Positions 46,213 through 55,349 of a stretch of 64,000 nucleotides of DNA are shown piece by piece (the first letter of the stretch is position 1; the number at the start of each line of letters is the position of its first letter). This stretch comes from Betaproteobacteria bacterium Ga0077540 (GTDB lineage Bacteria; Pseudomonadota; Gammaproteobacteria; Burkholderiales; Methylophilaceae): positions 372,001 to 436,000 of the forward strand of contig LNEP01000001.1 in assembly GCA_001464125.1 (NCBI GenBank). The letters run 5' to 3'. A model generated the notes under the pieces. The model saw only the letters and a program-made list of their open reading frames with translations. It was not told the origin of the DNA and searched no databases. Position numbers and translations under genes: made by a program.

Positions 46213-47574
46213 ATGGAACTTACGTTTTTAGGCGCAGCGGGGACCGTGACAGGGTCAAAATATTTACTTAAGTCAAATGGCTTTCAGCTGTTAATTGACT
46301 GCGGTTTGTTTCAAGGTTTAAAACAGTTGCGATTAAAAAACTGGGCTGCTTTACCAATTCAACCCAGTCAGGTAGATGCAGTGGTGTTGACGCATGCACA
46401 CATTGACCATTCTGGTTACTTACCTCTGTTTGTTAAAAATGGGTTTTCTGGCAAGATTTATTGCAGTCGCGCCACGCATGATTTGTGCAAAATATTATTA
46501 CCAGACGCCGCGCATCTGCAAGAGGAAGAGGCTGAATATGCCAATCGGCGTGGTTTTTCCAAGCATCATCCGGCATTGCCTTTATATACCCAGGAAGATG
46601 CCGAGCGTGCTTTAGCTTTATTTGAGCCGGTAGCATTTGCGCAAGATATCCCAATGGGCAATGACACGCATATACGTTTATTACCTAACGGCCATATTCT
46701 CGGTTCTGCCAGTGTACGAGTCGCTAATTCAAACACCTCAGTTGTATTCTCTGGTGATATTGGACGACCAAATGATATTCTTTTGCATGCCCCCACACCA
46801 ATCGCTCCTGCAGATTACCTTGTGCTGGAATCTACCTATGGCAATCGCTTGCATGATAAGGCTGACCCTAGATTGCAGCTTGCTAGCGTGATCAACAAAA
46901 CCGTTAAACGCAAAGGTGTTGTGCTGATTCCAGTCTTTGCGGTGGGTAGAGCACAAGAATTGCTGTATTACATTCATTTGTTAAAACAAACTGGCGAAAT
47001 TGCAGATGATATTCCCGTTTATCTGAATAGCCCGATGGCTGTAGACGCGACCGCCATCTTTACGCAACACCGAGGTGAACATAAATTATCACCTGAGCAA
47101 TGCCGCGCAATGAGCCGATGCGCACATATGGTAAATAGCGTTGAAGAATCAAAACGCTTAAATGAATTGAAGGGCCCGATGATTATTTTATCCGCCAGTG
47201 GCATGGCTTCTGGAGGGAGGGTAGTGCATCACCTCAAGGCCTTTGCACCTAAATCAAACAACACTATTTTATTTGTTGGGTTTCAGGCTGCAGGTACACG
47301 AGGGGCCGCCATGATAGACGGTGCTGAGAGCATCAAGATTCATGGTGAATATATTCCAGTAAAAGCCAAAGTTGAGGTGATTTCAAATTTATCCGCGCAT
47401 GCGGATTACGAAGAAATTTTAGCGTGGTTACAACCTATGCAAACGGCACCCAAACAAGTGTTTATTACCCATGGTGAGCCAGTGGCCGCAGATATGATGC
47501 GCAGGCATGTGGAGGAGCGTCTGAATTGGCGTGCGACTGTCCCTGAGTACCTAGACAAAGTGACGCTAAGCTAA
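46213..47574 (+). CDS. Beta-CASP metallo-beta-lactamase-fold RNase
   Basis: 453 residues. The MBL zinc signature THAHIDHSGYLPLF, an NGHILGSASVRV segment and SGDIGRPND are followed by the beta-CASP part (about 215-330, YLNSPMAVDATAIF) and the C-terminal RNA-specificity region with SNLSAHADYEEILAWL and FITHGEPVAAD. This is the CPSF73/YSH1-like bacterial type that cuts or degrades RNA. The start at 46213 is chosen because GAGAAGG lies five bases upstream; an ATG at 46192 is in frame. It diverges from the Suv3-like helicase, which suggests RNA processing together (inference). Confidence 0.9.
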   Translation: MELTFLGAAGTVTGSKYLLKSNGFQLLIDCGLFQGLKQLRLKNWAALPIQPSQVDAVVLTHAHIDHSGYLPLFVKNGFSGKIYCSRATHDLCKILLPDAAHLQEEEAEYANRRGFSKHHPALPLYTQEDAERALALFEPVAFAQDIPMGNDTHIRLLPNGHILGSASVRVANSNTSVVFSGDIGRPNDILLHAPTPIAPADYLVLESTYGNRLHDKADPRLQLASVINKTVKRKGVVLIPVFAVGRAQELLYYIHLLKQTGEIADDIPVYLNSPMAVDATAIFTQHRGEHKLSPEQCRAMSRCAHMVNSVEESKRLNELKGPMIILSASGMASGGRVVHHLKAFAPKSNNTILFVGFQAAGTRGAAMIDGAESIKIHGEYIPVKAKVEVISNLSAHADYEEILAWLQPMQTAPKQVFITHGEPVAADMMRRHVEERLNWRATVPEYLDKVTLS

Positions 47575-47627
47575 TAAAAATAACCTCAATATGTCCAAGT
47601 GGTGATTCAAACAAGTAAAATAGCGTG

Positions 47628-49454
47628 ATGCAAATACGTCTTTTACCTGACCAGCTCATCAGCCAAATTGCCGCAGGTGAGGTGGTTGAGCGACCAGCCT
47701 CAGCGCTTAAAGAGCTGTTGGAAAACAGCTTGGATGCTGGCAGTACCGATATTCAAGTATCACTCGTTCAGGGCGGCGTGAAGCAGCTAAGGGTAGCTGA
47801 CAATGGCAGCGGTATTGCGCAGGAAGACCTTGCACTGGCGCTCACACGCCATGCCACTAGCAAAATCTTCAGTCTAGAAGACTTGGAGTCGGTGGTGAGC
47901 TTAGGTTTTCGTGGTGAAGCGTTGGCTAGCATTGCTTCGGTCTCGCGTACGCAAGTGAGTAGCCGGGCGCAAGCCACCAAACACGCTTGGCGCATTACCT
48001 CTAACGGTAGCGAAATCTCTGACATCGAGCCTGCCGCATTAGATGCAGGCACAGTCATTGAAGTGAATGATCTATATTTCAACACACCAGCCCGCCGAAA
48101 ATTCTTAAAAACTGAAGGTACAGAATTTGGTCATTGTGAGGAGGCTTTTCATAGGGTAGCGCTATCACGGCCCGATGTTGCTTTTATGTTGCAACACAAT
48201 GGCCGAGCACTTAGCCGCTATGCCGTGAGTGCGCCGGAAAAACGCTTTGCAGAAGTACTGGGCGCTGAGTTTGCAGCCGAATCAATCGCAGTAGATGAAG
48301 CCAGCGCAGGTTTGCGCTTATGGGGAATTGCAGCTAAGCCCACATATAACCGGAATAGTCGTGATACGCAGTATGTTTATGTCAACGGTCGTTTTGTACG
48401 GGACAAATTGATTAGTCATGCCATCCGACAAGCCTATCAAGATGTGCTGCATCATGACCGTCATCCTGCTTTCGTGCTGTTTTTAGAGCTCGATCCAGCC
48501 TTGGTGGATGTCAATGTCCACCCCAGCAAAACCGAAGTGCGGTTTAGGGATGGACAAGCCATTCACCGTTTTATTTTTCATGGCTTGCACAAAGCGTTGG
48601 CCACGCCTACGGGTGTCTCCAATGCAGTCACTGCTAGCCAAGCGCAATACAATCCATTTTCGCAACCAGCTACAAATAGCAACGGGCAATCTGCATACCC
48701 AACTTATCAATCGCAGATTAATCTAAGCGCAAGCGAGCCAGCCAATTTCTATCAAACTATGTTTGCCACAACACCTGCCAGCATCAACGATACACGCGAA
48801 TTTGCTAGTCCGGTATGTTACGCCGAGAGCCTGGAAGACGTTGCAACGACTCAAGAGGAGTTTCCACTTGGGTTTGCCGTGGCACAAATTCATGGTGTGT
48901 ACGTGCTTGCCCAAAATAAACTGGGCTTGGTGGTGGTAGATATGCATGCTGCGCACGAGCGTATCATGTACGAAAAGCTAAAAGATGCGCTGGACCACAA
49001 GCAAGTGCCAATGCAACCATTGTTGCTGCCGATCAGCTTTAATGCGGACAGATTAGAAGTGGCTACCGTGCAGGATACGTTAGCCAGTAATACGGATAGT
49101 TTGCAGCGGCTAGGCTTTGATATTGCTGTGCTTTCTCCAACTACTTTGGCAGTACGGGCAGTGCCTACCATGTTGCAGCATGCTGATGCCGTAACGCTAG
49201 CACGTGATGTATTACGTGATTTGCGTGAATATGGCGCGAGCAGGGCGCTCACAGAGCGCAGAAACGAATTACTGGGTACTATGGCATGCCATGCAGCAGT
49301 GCGTGCTAATCGCAACCTTACAGTGCCAGAAATGAACGCATTACTGCGTGATATGGAAGCCACTGAGCGCTCTGGGCAATGTAATCATGGCCGCCCCACT
49401 TGGTTTCAGGTATCCATGCAAGATTTAGATAAAATGTTTATGCGTGGCAAATAA
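47628..49454 (+). CDS. mutL: DNA mismatch repair protein MutL
   Basis: Links mismatch recognition by MutS to strand incision. 608 residues. GHKL ATPase motifs: RPASALKELLENSLDAGST, VADNGSGI, GFRGEALASI. A variable linker (about 330-410) follows, then the dimerisation domain with GFAVAQIHGVYVLAQNKLGL and VVDMHAAHERIMYEKLK. A DQHA-type endonuclease metal motif (DQHAx2Ex4E) is replaced by DMHAAHERIMYE, so the residues for incision are largely kept (Asp, His, Glu, Glu); activity is uncertain. The ATG at 47628 is preferred over the GTG just before it. Confidence 0.95.
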   Translation: MQIRLLPDQLISQIAAGEVVERPASALKELLENSLDAGSTDIQVSLVQGGVKQLRVADNGSGIAQEDLALALTRHATSKIFSLEDLESVVSLGFRGEALASIASVSRTQVSSRAQATKHAWRITSNGSEISDIEPAALDAGTVIEVNDLYFNTPARRKFLKTEGTEFGHCEEAFHRVALSRPDVAFMLQHNGRALSRYAVSAPEKRFAEVLGAEFAAESIAVDEASAGLRLWGIAAKPTYNRNSRDTQYVYVNGRFVRDKLISHAIRQAYQDVLHHDRHPAFVLFLELDPALVDVNVHPSKTEVRFRDGQAIHRFIFHGLHKALATPTGVSNAVTASQAQYNPFSQPATNSNGQSAYPTYQSQINLSASEPANFYQTMFATTPASINDTREFASPVCYAESLEDVATTQEEFPLGFAVAQIHGVYVLAQNKLGLVVVDMHAAHERIMYEKLKDALDHKQVPMQPLLLPISFNADRLEVATVQDTLASNTDSLQRLGFDIAVLSPTTLAVRAVPTMLQHADAVTLARDVLRDLREYGASRALTERRNELLGTMACHAAVRANRNLTVPEMNALLRDMEATERSGQCNHGRPTWFQVSMQDLDKMFMRGK

Positions 49455-49489
49455 ACACGCCAACACCGTAATATTGATTAGGAGGCGAT

Positions 49490-49891
49490 ATGACAGACGA
49501 ACCAGCAACTCACGAACGCGTGTATAGCGAAGCAGAAGTGACGCAAAAACTACAGGCGGAATTGCCCCATTGGTATTTAGAAGATGGCTGGATAAGACGC
49601 AAATATAAAACAGGTAGCTGGAAAGGCACGCTGATGGTGGTGAATACGGTGGGGCATCTGGCCGAAGCCGCTTGGCACCACCCAGATTTAACGGTTTCGT
49701 ATGCATTTGTGATTGTGAAGTTATGCACACATAGTGCAAAAGGCATAACCGATAAAGACTTTGAGTTGGCAACCAAAATTGAAGAAGTGATTCAATGGCA
49801 ACCTAACAAGCAAGGCTTTAAAGGCCAGCCTTCTGCCTTAGAAGGCACACCGAATGAAGACCAGCGCTTTAAATACATTAAATACGATTAA
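49490..49891 (+). CDS. 4a-hydroxytetrahydrobiopterin dehydratase (PCD/DCoH-like)
   Basis: 133 residues, including a 10-15-residue N-terminal extension. The active-site His pair in AAWHHPDLTVSYAFV and the second region CTHSAKGITDKDFELA match the family. In phenylalanine hydroxylase users it regenerates the pterin cofactor; no such hydroxylase is seen here, and pterin-linked roles such as molybdopterin work are known alternatives. A very strong AGGAGG ribosome site lies five bases before the ATG. Confidence 0.9.
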   Translation: MTDEPATHERVYSEAEVTQKLQAELPHWYLEDGWIRRKYKTGSWKGTLMVVNTVGHLAEAAWHHPDLTVSYAFVIVKLCTHSAKGITDKDFELATKIEEVIQWQPNKQGFKGQPSALEGTPNEDQRFKYIKYD

Positions 49892-49920
49892 CCTATTATT
49901 ACCTGATTGCGTAATTTTTG

Positions 49921-50853
49921 ATGTCACCATTACCACCCGCTATTTTTTTGATGGGCCCAACCGCGAGTGGTAAAACCAATGCTGCTGTTTACTTAAAGCA
50001 GCATCTGCCTGTTGAACTGATTAGTGTCGATTCTGCTTTGGTGTTTCAAGACATGAACATTGGCACCGCCAAGCCAGACCAAACCACGCTTGCAGCAGCC
50101 CCTCATTTTTTAATTGATATTATCCCGCCCACCAGTGCTTATTCCGCAGCCAATTTTAGAGAAGATGCCTTAACCTTAATGGCGGAAATTACAGCAAGGG
50201 GCAATGTGCCTGTGCTGGTCGGTGGCACCATGTTGTATTTCAAATCTCTGGTCTCTGGCTTAAGTGGCTTGCCTGAGGCGAACCAGCAAATTCGTGCACA
50301 GATTGATGCAGAAGCCGCCCAAATAGGCTGGCCTATGATGCATTCCAAATTAGCCAACATCGATCCTGAAACTGCAGCAAGATTACAACCGAATGACATG
50401 CAACGCATTCAACGTGCATTAGAGGTACATGCCATTACTGGTGAAACCATGACGCAGCTGTATGCTAAGCAATCGACACAAAGCTTCCCATATCGGGTGC
50501 TCAAATTAGCACTCATCCCCAGTGACCGTGGCGTATTACATACGCGTATTGCCACACGTTTTCAGCAAATGCTGAATGATGGCTTGGTAGAGGAGGTGAA
50601 AGGATTGCTAGAGAAATATCCAACACTGACCATGGACAGCACCTCCATGCGTTGCGTAGGCTATCGCCAAGTATTGGAGTACATGCAAGGGCAATACCCA
50701 TTAGAAGAGTTGTGTGACCGTGGCATATTCGCCACTCGTCAATTGGCTAAGCGACAACTGACTTGGCTACGTGGCATGGATGACACAGTTGAGCTCGATT
50801 GTTTGGATGCACAACTTAATGAGCGGGTATTGCAAAATGTTAAAAGTTTCTAG
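49921..50853 (+). CDS. miaA: tRNA dimethylallyltransferase MiaA
   Basis: Adds a dimethylallyl group to A37 of tRNAs reading UNN codons. 310 residues: P-loop LMGPTASGKTNAAV, SVDSALVFQDMNIGTAKP, VLVGGTMLYFKSLVSGL, and the C-terminal RQLAKRQLTWLRG. Start taken at the ATG at 49921; a TTG precedes it. With mutL upstream this matches the common proteobacterial mutL-miaA pair; here the pterin dehydratase gene is inserted between them. The hfq-hflX genes that often follow miaA are absent. Confidence 0.95.
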   Translation: MSPLPPAIFLMGPTASGKTNAAVYLKQHLPVELISVDSALVFQDMNIGTAKPDQTTLAAAPHFLIDIIPPTSAYSAANFREDALTLMAEITARGNVPVLVGGTMLYFKSLVSGLSGLPEANQQIRAQIDAEAAQIGWPMMHSKLANIDPETAARLQPNDMQRIQRALEVHAITGETMTQLYAKQSTQSFPYRVLKLALIPSDRGVLHTRIATRFQQMLNDGLVEEVKGLLEKYPTLTMDSTSMRCVGYRQVLEYMQGQYPLEELCDRGIFATRQLAKRQLTWLRGMDDTVELDCLDAQLNERVLQNVKSF

Positions 50854-50910
50854 TTGATAGATTTAGCCTACTTGTGCTTGTTTAGTTTAATTTTAAAAAT
50901 TAATTGTAGT

Positions 50911-50931
50911 TTCAATATTTAAGATATTGAA
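50911..50931 (+). promoter_or_regulatory. Hairpin abutting the ribosome site of the unknown membrane protein
   Basis: TTCAATAT (50911-50918) pairs with ATATTGAA (50924-50931) around a 5-base loop. The Shine-Dalgarno AAGGA starts in the last two bases of the 3' arm, so folding may limit translation. Confidence 0.4.
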
Positions 50932-50943
50932 GGATGTGAATAG

Positions 50944-51633
50944 ATGAGAAAAGACAGTAATTGGCAGGTATTTATAGACGTAATTAACGGTCTTTCTTTG
51001 GGGTTGCTATTAGTAATTATCAACTTATATTGGGTAAATGACAGTAGGTTAATCAGTATTCACAATTTTGTAATGCCGATAACTGATTGGGTGATTTCGC
51101 CTATATTTTTTGTTAAATGGATTGTTGATGTTAGTAACAATCCTGACCTGACACATGCATATTTAGTAATGGTCTACTTTATTTTCTTGCTAATATTTTG
51201 TAACAATTATATTTCTCTATTTCGTCCTTTTTCAGGATTCCCAAGTAGGGGCTATTATCTTACCTTGGAAGGGTTTACTGATTTTCTAGAAGACCATCTT
51301 TACTCATCGACAAATATACCAGTCAGCCTAGGATTTTTAAAGTATCCGTCAAATCGCAGTTCTAACAAGGGTGAATACGTAAAAGTTGATACTTTCAAAG
51401 AGCTAATACAACTGTTCTTTAAGAAAGTGGGGGTTCAGTATTTTGGGTTTTATATAATCTCTGGATTCTTATTCTTTACATGGGTTGCACATGACAGTGT
51501 AAATAGTAACGAGTTGTCAATATTGCCTTTTTGGTTGGCTGTTATTATTTTTTGTTACGCTCAAGTGAGATTTATATTTGAGTTGTTAGCTCTGCTTCCG
51601 AAAATTCTTTTTGATAGACCCATTGACGCTTAG
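50944..51633 (+). CDS. Unrecognised five-helix membrane protein
   Basis: 229 residues; I do not recognise a family. Five likely membrane helices: about 13-31, 41-61, 72-93, 164-182 and 192-213, with a soluble stretch at about 95-160 containing SRGYYLTLEGFTDFLEDHLY. No cysteine-pair or catalytic motif stands out. The DNA is clearly more AT-rich than the neighbours and uses many ATA, TTA and AAT codons, suggesting recent transfer. An AAGGA ribosome site lies nine bases before the ATG, next to an 8-bp hairpin (50911-50931). Its stop codon is inside a 10-bp inverted repeat. Confidence 0.75.
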   Translation: MRKDSNWQVFIDVINGLSLGLLLVIINLYWVNDSRLISIHNFVMPITDWVISPIFFVKWIVDVSNNPDLTHAYLVMVYFIFLLIFCNNYISLFRPFSGFPSRGYYLTLEGFTDFLEDHLYSSTNIPVSLGFLKYPSNRSSNKGEYVKVDTFKELIQLFFKKVGVQYFGFYIISGFLFFTWVAHDSVNSNELSILPFWLAVIIFCYAQVRFIFELLALLPKILFDRPIDA

Positions 51634-51666
51634 GGCGTTCATTCTTGCTTCTAAAGCGCCCTAAGC
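51628..51666. repeat. 10-bp inverted repeat at the end of the unknown membrane protein gene
   Basis: Perfect arms GCTTAGGGCG (51628-51637) and CGCCCTAAGC (51657-51666), 19-base loop. The left arm includes the TAG stop of the membrane-protein gene. No T-run follows; it may be a weak terminator or an insertion-end relic. Confidence 0.55.
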
Positions 51667-51685
51667 AGGTTATATCGTCGAAAGG

Positions 51686-51904
51686 CTAACTGTTGATAGG
51701 GTACTTCACTAGATGCAAATGATAGCCATGCTTTTTAATGTCTGCGGTAATGTCTGATTTCGCATCAAGCTCAACCGCGGCTCTTTCAAAAATCAATTTA
51801 GCATAATCGGGGTCGGGGACTTCCACTTTTGAAACATCGCTATTAGCGAGTACTGAGATGTATTTATTTGCGCTACTGGCACTTTTATAGATATCTACTT
51901 TCAT
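51686..51904 (-). CDS. Small hypothetical protein, 72 residues
   Basis: Product begins MKVDIYKSASSANKYISVLA and has a mixed alpha/beta pattern: strand, possible loop with SANKY, a helix around DYAKLIFERAAVELDA, and a terminal strand YHLHLVKYPI. No membrane segment or signal. The frame is open to 51961, but the ATG at 51904 has AAGGAG at ideal spacing, and the longer N-terminus is Arg/Lys/Ser-rich with no support. I do not recognise the family; short proteins of similar start occur in betaproteobacteria (recalled, not checked). It stands alone between convergent and co-directional neighbours. Confidence 0.7.
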   Translation of the reverse strand: MKVDIYKSASSANKYISVLANSDVSKVEVPDPDYAKLIFERAAVELDAKSDITADIKKHGYHLHLVKYPINS

Positions 51905-52100
51905 GACACGCTCCTTTTTTCGGTTTGAGTCTTTTGAATGAGGCAATGGATGAAGATACAACGATACTCTTCATACACGTATGACGCATTTGATGTTGTG
52001 TGAGTTCCCTAAGGCTAGGGCAAGCTTTGAAACGACAGCTTACATGGTTATTAAATATAAACCATATAAAACAAGTATTTAAAATTATCTATTAAAGTCT

Positions 52101-53297
52101 TTAATTAAAAGCTTGTTGTATACGTGTGCCTGCCTCTACGCATTCTTCAAGTGATGCCACCAAGGCCATACGAATAAATCCTTGTCCTGGGTTAACCCCA
52201 TGGGCTTCTCTCGCTAAAAAGCTGCCTGGCAACACGGTGATATTTAAATCACGGTAAAGCTGCACGGCCATATCGGTATCTTGTTGTTGAGTTTGCACCC
52301 ATAGGTAAAACGCTGCATCCGGTTTTGTAGTCTTCCAAACCGCATTCAACATCGGCGTAACCGTATTAAATTTTTCGGCATACAATCTGCGGTTTTCAAT
52401 CACATGCGCTTCATCATTCCAAGCAGCGATGGATGCAGATTGCACTGCAGGGTTCATGGCGCAGCCGTGGTAGGTGCGATATAAGGCAAATTGTTTGATG
52501 ATGTTTTTGTCGCCTGCGACAAAGCCGGAGCGCATGCCAGGCACGTTAGACCGTTTGGATAAGGAACTGAAAACTACTAGGTTGGTGTAGTCTCGGCCTA
52601 GTAAATGCGCTGCTTGCAGCGCACCAAGTGGCGGGTTGCCTTCTTCAAAGTAAATTTCTGAATAGCATTCGTCCGCGGCAATCACAAAGCCATAACGGTC
52701 GGATAGCTCAAAAATGGTTTTCCATTGCGTTAGTGTCATCACCTTGCCAGAAGGGTTGCCAGGGCTACAGACATAGGCTAATTGAGTGCGGCCCAACACG
52801 TCTGCAGGTACGCTTTCAAAATCCATCACATGGTCTTGCTCGGCAACTTCGCTAGGCAAGGTGTTTAAAAAGTAAGGCGTTGCACCCGCTAAAAAGGCAG
52901 CGCCTTCATAGATTTGATAAAACGGGTTAGGGGATATCACCACAGGATTTGGTTTAGAACCATCAATGACCACTTGTGCAAACGCGAACAAAGCCTCTCG
53001 GCTTCCTGTCACAGGTAAGATTGCGGTTTCTGGATTGAGTGCTGGAATGTTGTAGCGACGCGTTATCCAATTCGAAATCGCCTCTCTTAAGGCCAAAACG
53101 CCAATAGTCGTGGGATAATTAGCCAAGCCGGCTATATTCTGAATAAGTGCATCCTGAATTAACTTAGGTGTGGCATGTTTGGGCTCACCAATCGATAAAT
53201 TAATCGGTTTAAGTGCGGGATTGGGGGTAATACCTTGAAACAAATCGCGCAATCGTTGAAACGGGTAGGGCTGGAGTAACTGTAAATGTGGGTTCAT
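52101..53297 (-). CDS. dapC: N-succinyldiaminopimelate aminotransferase DapC
   Basis: PLP enzyme of the succinylase lysine/meso-diaminopimelate pathway. 398 residues, class I/II aminotransferase fold. INLSIGEPKHATPKLI near the N-terminus, the substrate/PLP segments SPNPFYQIYEGAA and YVCSPGNPSGKVM, the Asp in AADECYSEIYFE, the Schiff-base Lys in FSSLSKRSNVPGMRSGFV, and the C-terminal Arg in GFIRMALV. Diverges from the DMT transporter gene with two bases between the start codons. Lysine and wall precursor synthesis is the expected role. Confidence 0.92.
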   Translation of the reverse strand: MNPHLQLLQPYPFQRLRDLFQGITPNPALKPINLSIGEPKHATPKLIQDALIQNIAGLANYPTTIGVLALREAISNWITRRYNIPALNPETAILPVTGSREALFAFAQVVIDGSKPNPVVISPNPFYQIYEGAAFLAGATPYFLNTLPSEVAEQDHVMDFESVPADVLGRTQLAYVCSPGNPSGKVMTLTQWKTIFELSDRYGFVIAADECYSEIYFEEGNPPLGALQAAHLLGRDYTNLVVFSSLSKRSNVPGMRSGFVAGDKNIIKQFALYRTYHGCAMNPAVQSASIAAWNDEAHVIENRRLYAEKFNTVTPMLNAVWKTTKPDAAFYLWVQTQQQDTDMAVQLYRDLNITVLPGSFLAREAHGVNPGQGFIRMALVASLEECVEAGTRIQQAFN

Positions 53298-53299
53298 AG

Positions 53300-54208
53300 G
53301 TGCGTATTATAGTGAGCAATAACAATAAACAAAACTTTTTTGCAGTGTTTGGCCTGCTATTTGGCGCGGTGTGCTGGGGGATTATTTGGTACCCATATCG
53401 CCTGATGGCAGACGCCGGCTTTTCCGGTGTGGTGTCGAGTTTTTACACTTACAGTATTGCGGTCCTGGTTGGGTGCTTGATCTTTGCTAAGCGTTGGCGC
53501 GGCGTGTTGGCCTTGCCAAAATCCGCTATCTTTTTATGCTTAGCTGCCGGTTGGACCAATTTGAGTTATGTGCTGGCCGTGATTGATGGTGAAGTGATGC
53601 GCGTGATGTTGCTGTTTTACCTCTCGCCATTATGGACACTTGTTCTTGCGCATTATTGGCTGAAAGAGCCATTTCACCGTTTGGGCATTATTGCAATTGT
53701 AGTGTCACTCTTGGGAGCGCTCATCATGTTGCATGATTTTGGTAGTGGCAACTGGCCTATCCCGCGCAATCAGGCAGAATGGCTTGCGTTGTCGTCCGGG
53801 ATGGGATTCTCGCTCACCAATGTAATGACCAGACATGCAACCTATTTGAGCGTACAAGCTAAATCAATGCTGGTTTGGGTAGGGGTATCTGGCATGGCAT
53901 TAGTACTATTACCCCTGATGGGGCAAACTGTACCAGCCGTTAGCGTTTTTGATGCAACGCAATGGCAACTCATGGTATTGATTGCCGCACTTCTGATGGC
54001 GGCTACCGTGTTTGTACAATATGGCGTGACCAAAATTACTGCTATGCGTGCTTCTGTATTGTTCTTGTTTGAGTTGGTGGTGGCAGCCGTGGCCTCATAC
54101 TATTTGGCGAATGAGGCCATGACTTGGAACGAATGGCTGGGTGGTGCCCTTATTATTGCTGCCGCGTTGATTTCGGCACGGCAGCATAGCGCAGTGGAAC
54201 AGGGTTAA
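53300..54208 (+). CDS. DMT-superfamily transporter (two EamA domains)
   Basis: 302 residues, about ten membrane helices in two EamA repeats (about 13-142 and 160-295). The typical FGLLFGAVCWGIIWYP start and repeat-end GALLIMLHD-like segment are seen. EamA transporters move amino acids, nucleosides or other small metabolites, mostly outwards; substrate unknown. The frame begins with a GTG at 53300; a second GTG at 53312 is nearer the first helix. It converges on pilU with two bases between stops. Confidence 0.87.
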   Translation: MRIIVSNNNKQNFFAVFGLLFGAVCWGIIWYPYRLMADAGFSGVVSSFYTYSIAVLVGCLIFAKRWRGVLALPKSAIFLCLAAGWTNLSYVLAVIDGEVMRVMLLFYLSPLWTLVLAHYWLKEPFHRLGIIAIVVSLLGALIMLHDFGSGNWPIPRNQAEWLALSSGMGFSLTNVMTRHATYLSVQAKSMLVWVGVSGMALVLLPLMGQTVPAVSVFDATQWQLMVLIAALLMAATVFVQYGVTKITAMRASVLFLFELVVAAVASYYLANEAMTWNEWLGGALIIAAALISARQHSAVEQG

Positions 54209-54210
54209 GC

Positions 54211-55296
54211 CTAAAAGCTTTTGTTACTTTCTGCCGCAAAACGGATTTTGAGTGATAAATCGTTACGTGAGTCAGCATTGGCCAATGCATTTTCTTCGTC
54301 AATTTTGCCGTTTGCATATAAACGGAACAGTGACTGGTCAAACGTGTTCATGCCGATGTCGTTATTGTCCGCCATGATGTCTTTGATTTCACCCAGTTTT
54401 TGCTTTTGAATCAACTCGGATACATAAGGGGTATTAATCAATATCTCGCTAGCAGCAACGCGTTTCTGTGATTTGGCTGAGACTAAACGTTGCGAAATGA
54501 TACCCACCAAGTTGAGTGAAACGCTCAACAACAAACCTTGTTTAATTTCAGGTGGGAAGAACGAAATAATGCGCTCCAGCGCTTGGTTAGCGTTATTGGC
54601 ATGCAAGGTAGCCAAGCATAAATGGCCAGTTTCTGCATAGGCCATGGCCAGTTTCATGCCTTCCATATCACGAATCTCACCAATCAGAATCACATCTGGT
54701 GCTTGGCGCATGGCGTTTTTAAGCGCGTTGTCAAACGAAAGGGTATCAATACCCACTTCGCGTTGATTCAAAATCGATTTTTTATGCTGGTAAATAAACT
54801 CAATGGGGTCTTCCACGGTAATGATATGCCCAGTGGCATTTTCATTACGGTAGTCAATCATGGAGGCTAGGGTGGTGGATTTACCTGAACCCGTAGCACC
54901 CACCATCAACAGCAGACCGCGCTTACGCATAATCAAGTCTTTAAGTACCGGCGGCAAGCCTAGCTGATCAAAGGTGGGGATTTCTGTTTTGATGTGGCGG
55001 ATGACCATCGCCACTTCACCGCGTTGTTTAAACACGTTGACGCGGAAGCGTCCAATATCGGTCTTGCTGATGGCAAAATTACACTCCAGTGTTCTTTCGA
55101 ACTCTTGGATTTGCTCTTCGTTCATCAAGGAATAAGCAATTTCCTTAATCATGCCAGGGCCCATGATTTGGGCGTTGATGGGAAGATTTTCACCTTCGAT
55201 ATCGATATGAATTGCGGTGTTGGTACTAAAGAAAATATCTGAAGCGCCTTTATCGACCATGAATTTCAATACAGGTGAGATATCAATGACAGCCAT
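54211..55296 (-). CDS. pilU: Type IV pilus retraction ATPase PilU
   Basis: Hexameric ATPase that aids PilT in retracting type IV pili for twitching or DNA uptake. 361 residues: N-terminal PAS-like part with MVDKGASDIFFST, Walker A VGATGSGKSTTLA, an Asp box TVEDPIEF, Walker B VILIGEIRD, and a His box ETGHLCLATLHANNANQA. The C-terminus (NDIGMNTFDQSLFRLY, ADSRNDLSLKIRF) fits PilU and not PilT. pilT, usually the next gene, is not in the window. It follows the GT41 gene 53 bases downstream on the same strand. Confidence 0.88.
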   Translation of the reverse strand: MAVIDISPVLKFMVDKGASDIFFSTNTAIHIDIEGENLPINAQIMGPGMIKEIAYSLMNEEQIQEFERTLECNFAISKTDIGRFRVNVFKQRGEVAMVIRHIKTEIPTFDQLGLPPVLKDLIMRKRGLLLMVGATGSGKSTTLASMIDYRNENATGHIITVEDPIEFIYQHKKSILNQREVGIDTLSFDNALKNAMRQAPDVILIGEIRDMEGMKLAMAYAETGHLCLATLHANNANQALERIISFFPPEIKQGLLLSVSLNLVGIISQRLVSAKSQKRVAASEILINTPYVSELIQKQKLGEIKDIMADNNDIGMNTFDQSLFRLYANGKIDEENALANADSRNDLSLKIRFAAESNKSF

Positions 55297-55349
55297 GTTG
55301 CCCCTAACTTATGCTTACTTTTGTGACGATATAGTCCGTGTATTAATGC

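Noticed and set aside
48890-49363. 157-codon minus-strand frame inside mutL
   Set aside because: Antisense to the MutL dimerisation domain; no independent support.
51628-51666. Insertion-sequence end
   Set aside because: No transposase, target duplication or second copy seen; kept only as an inverted repeat.
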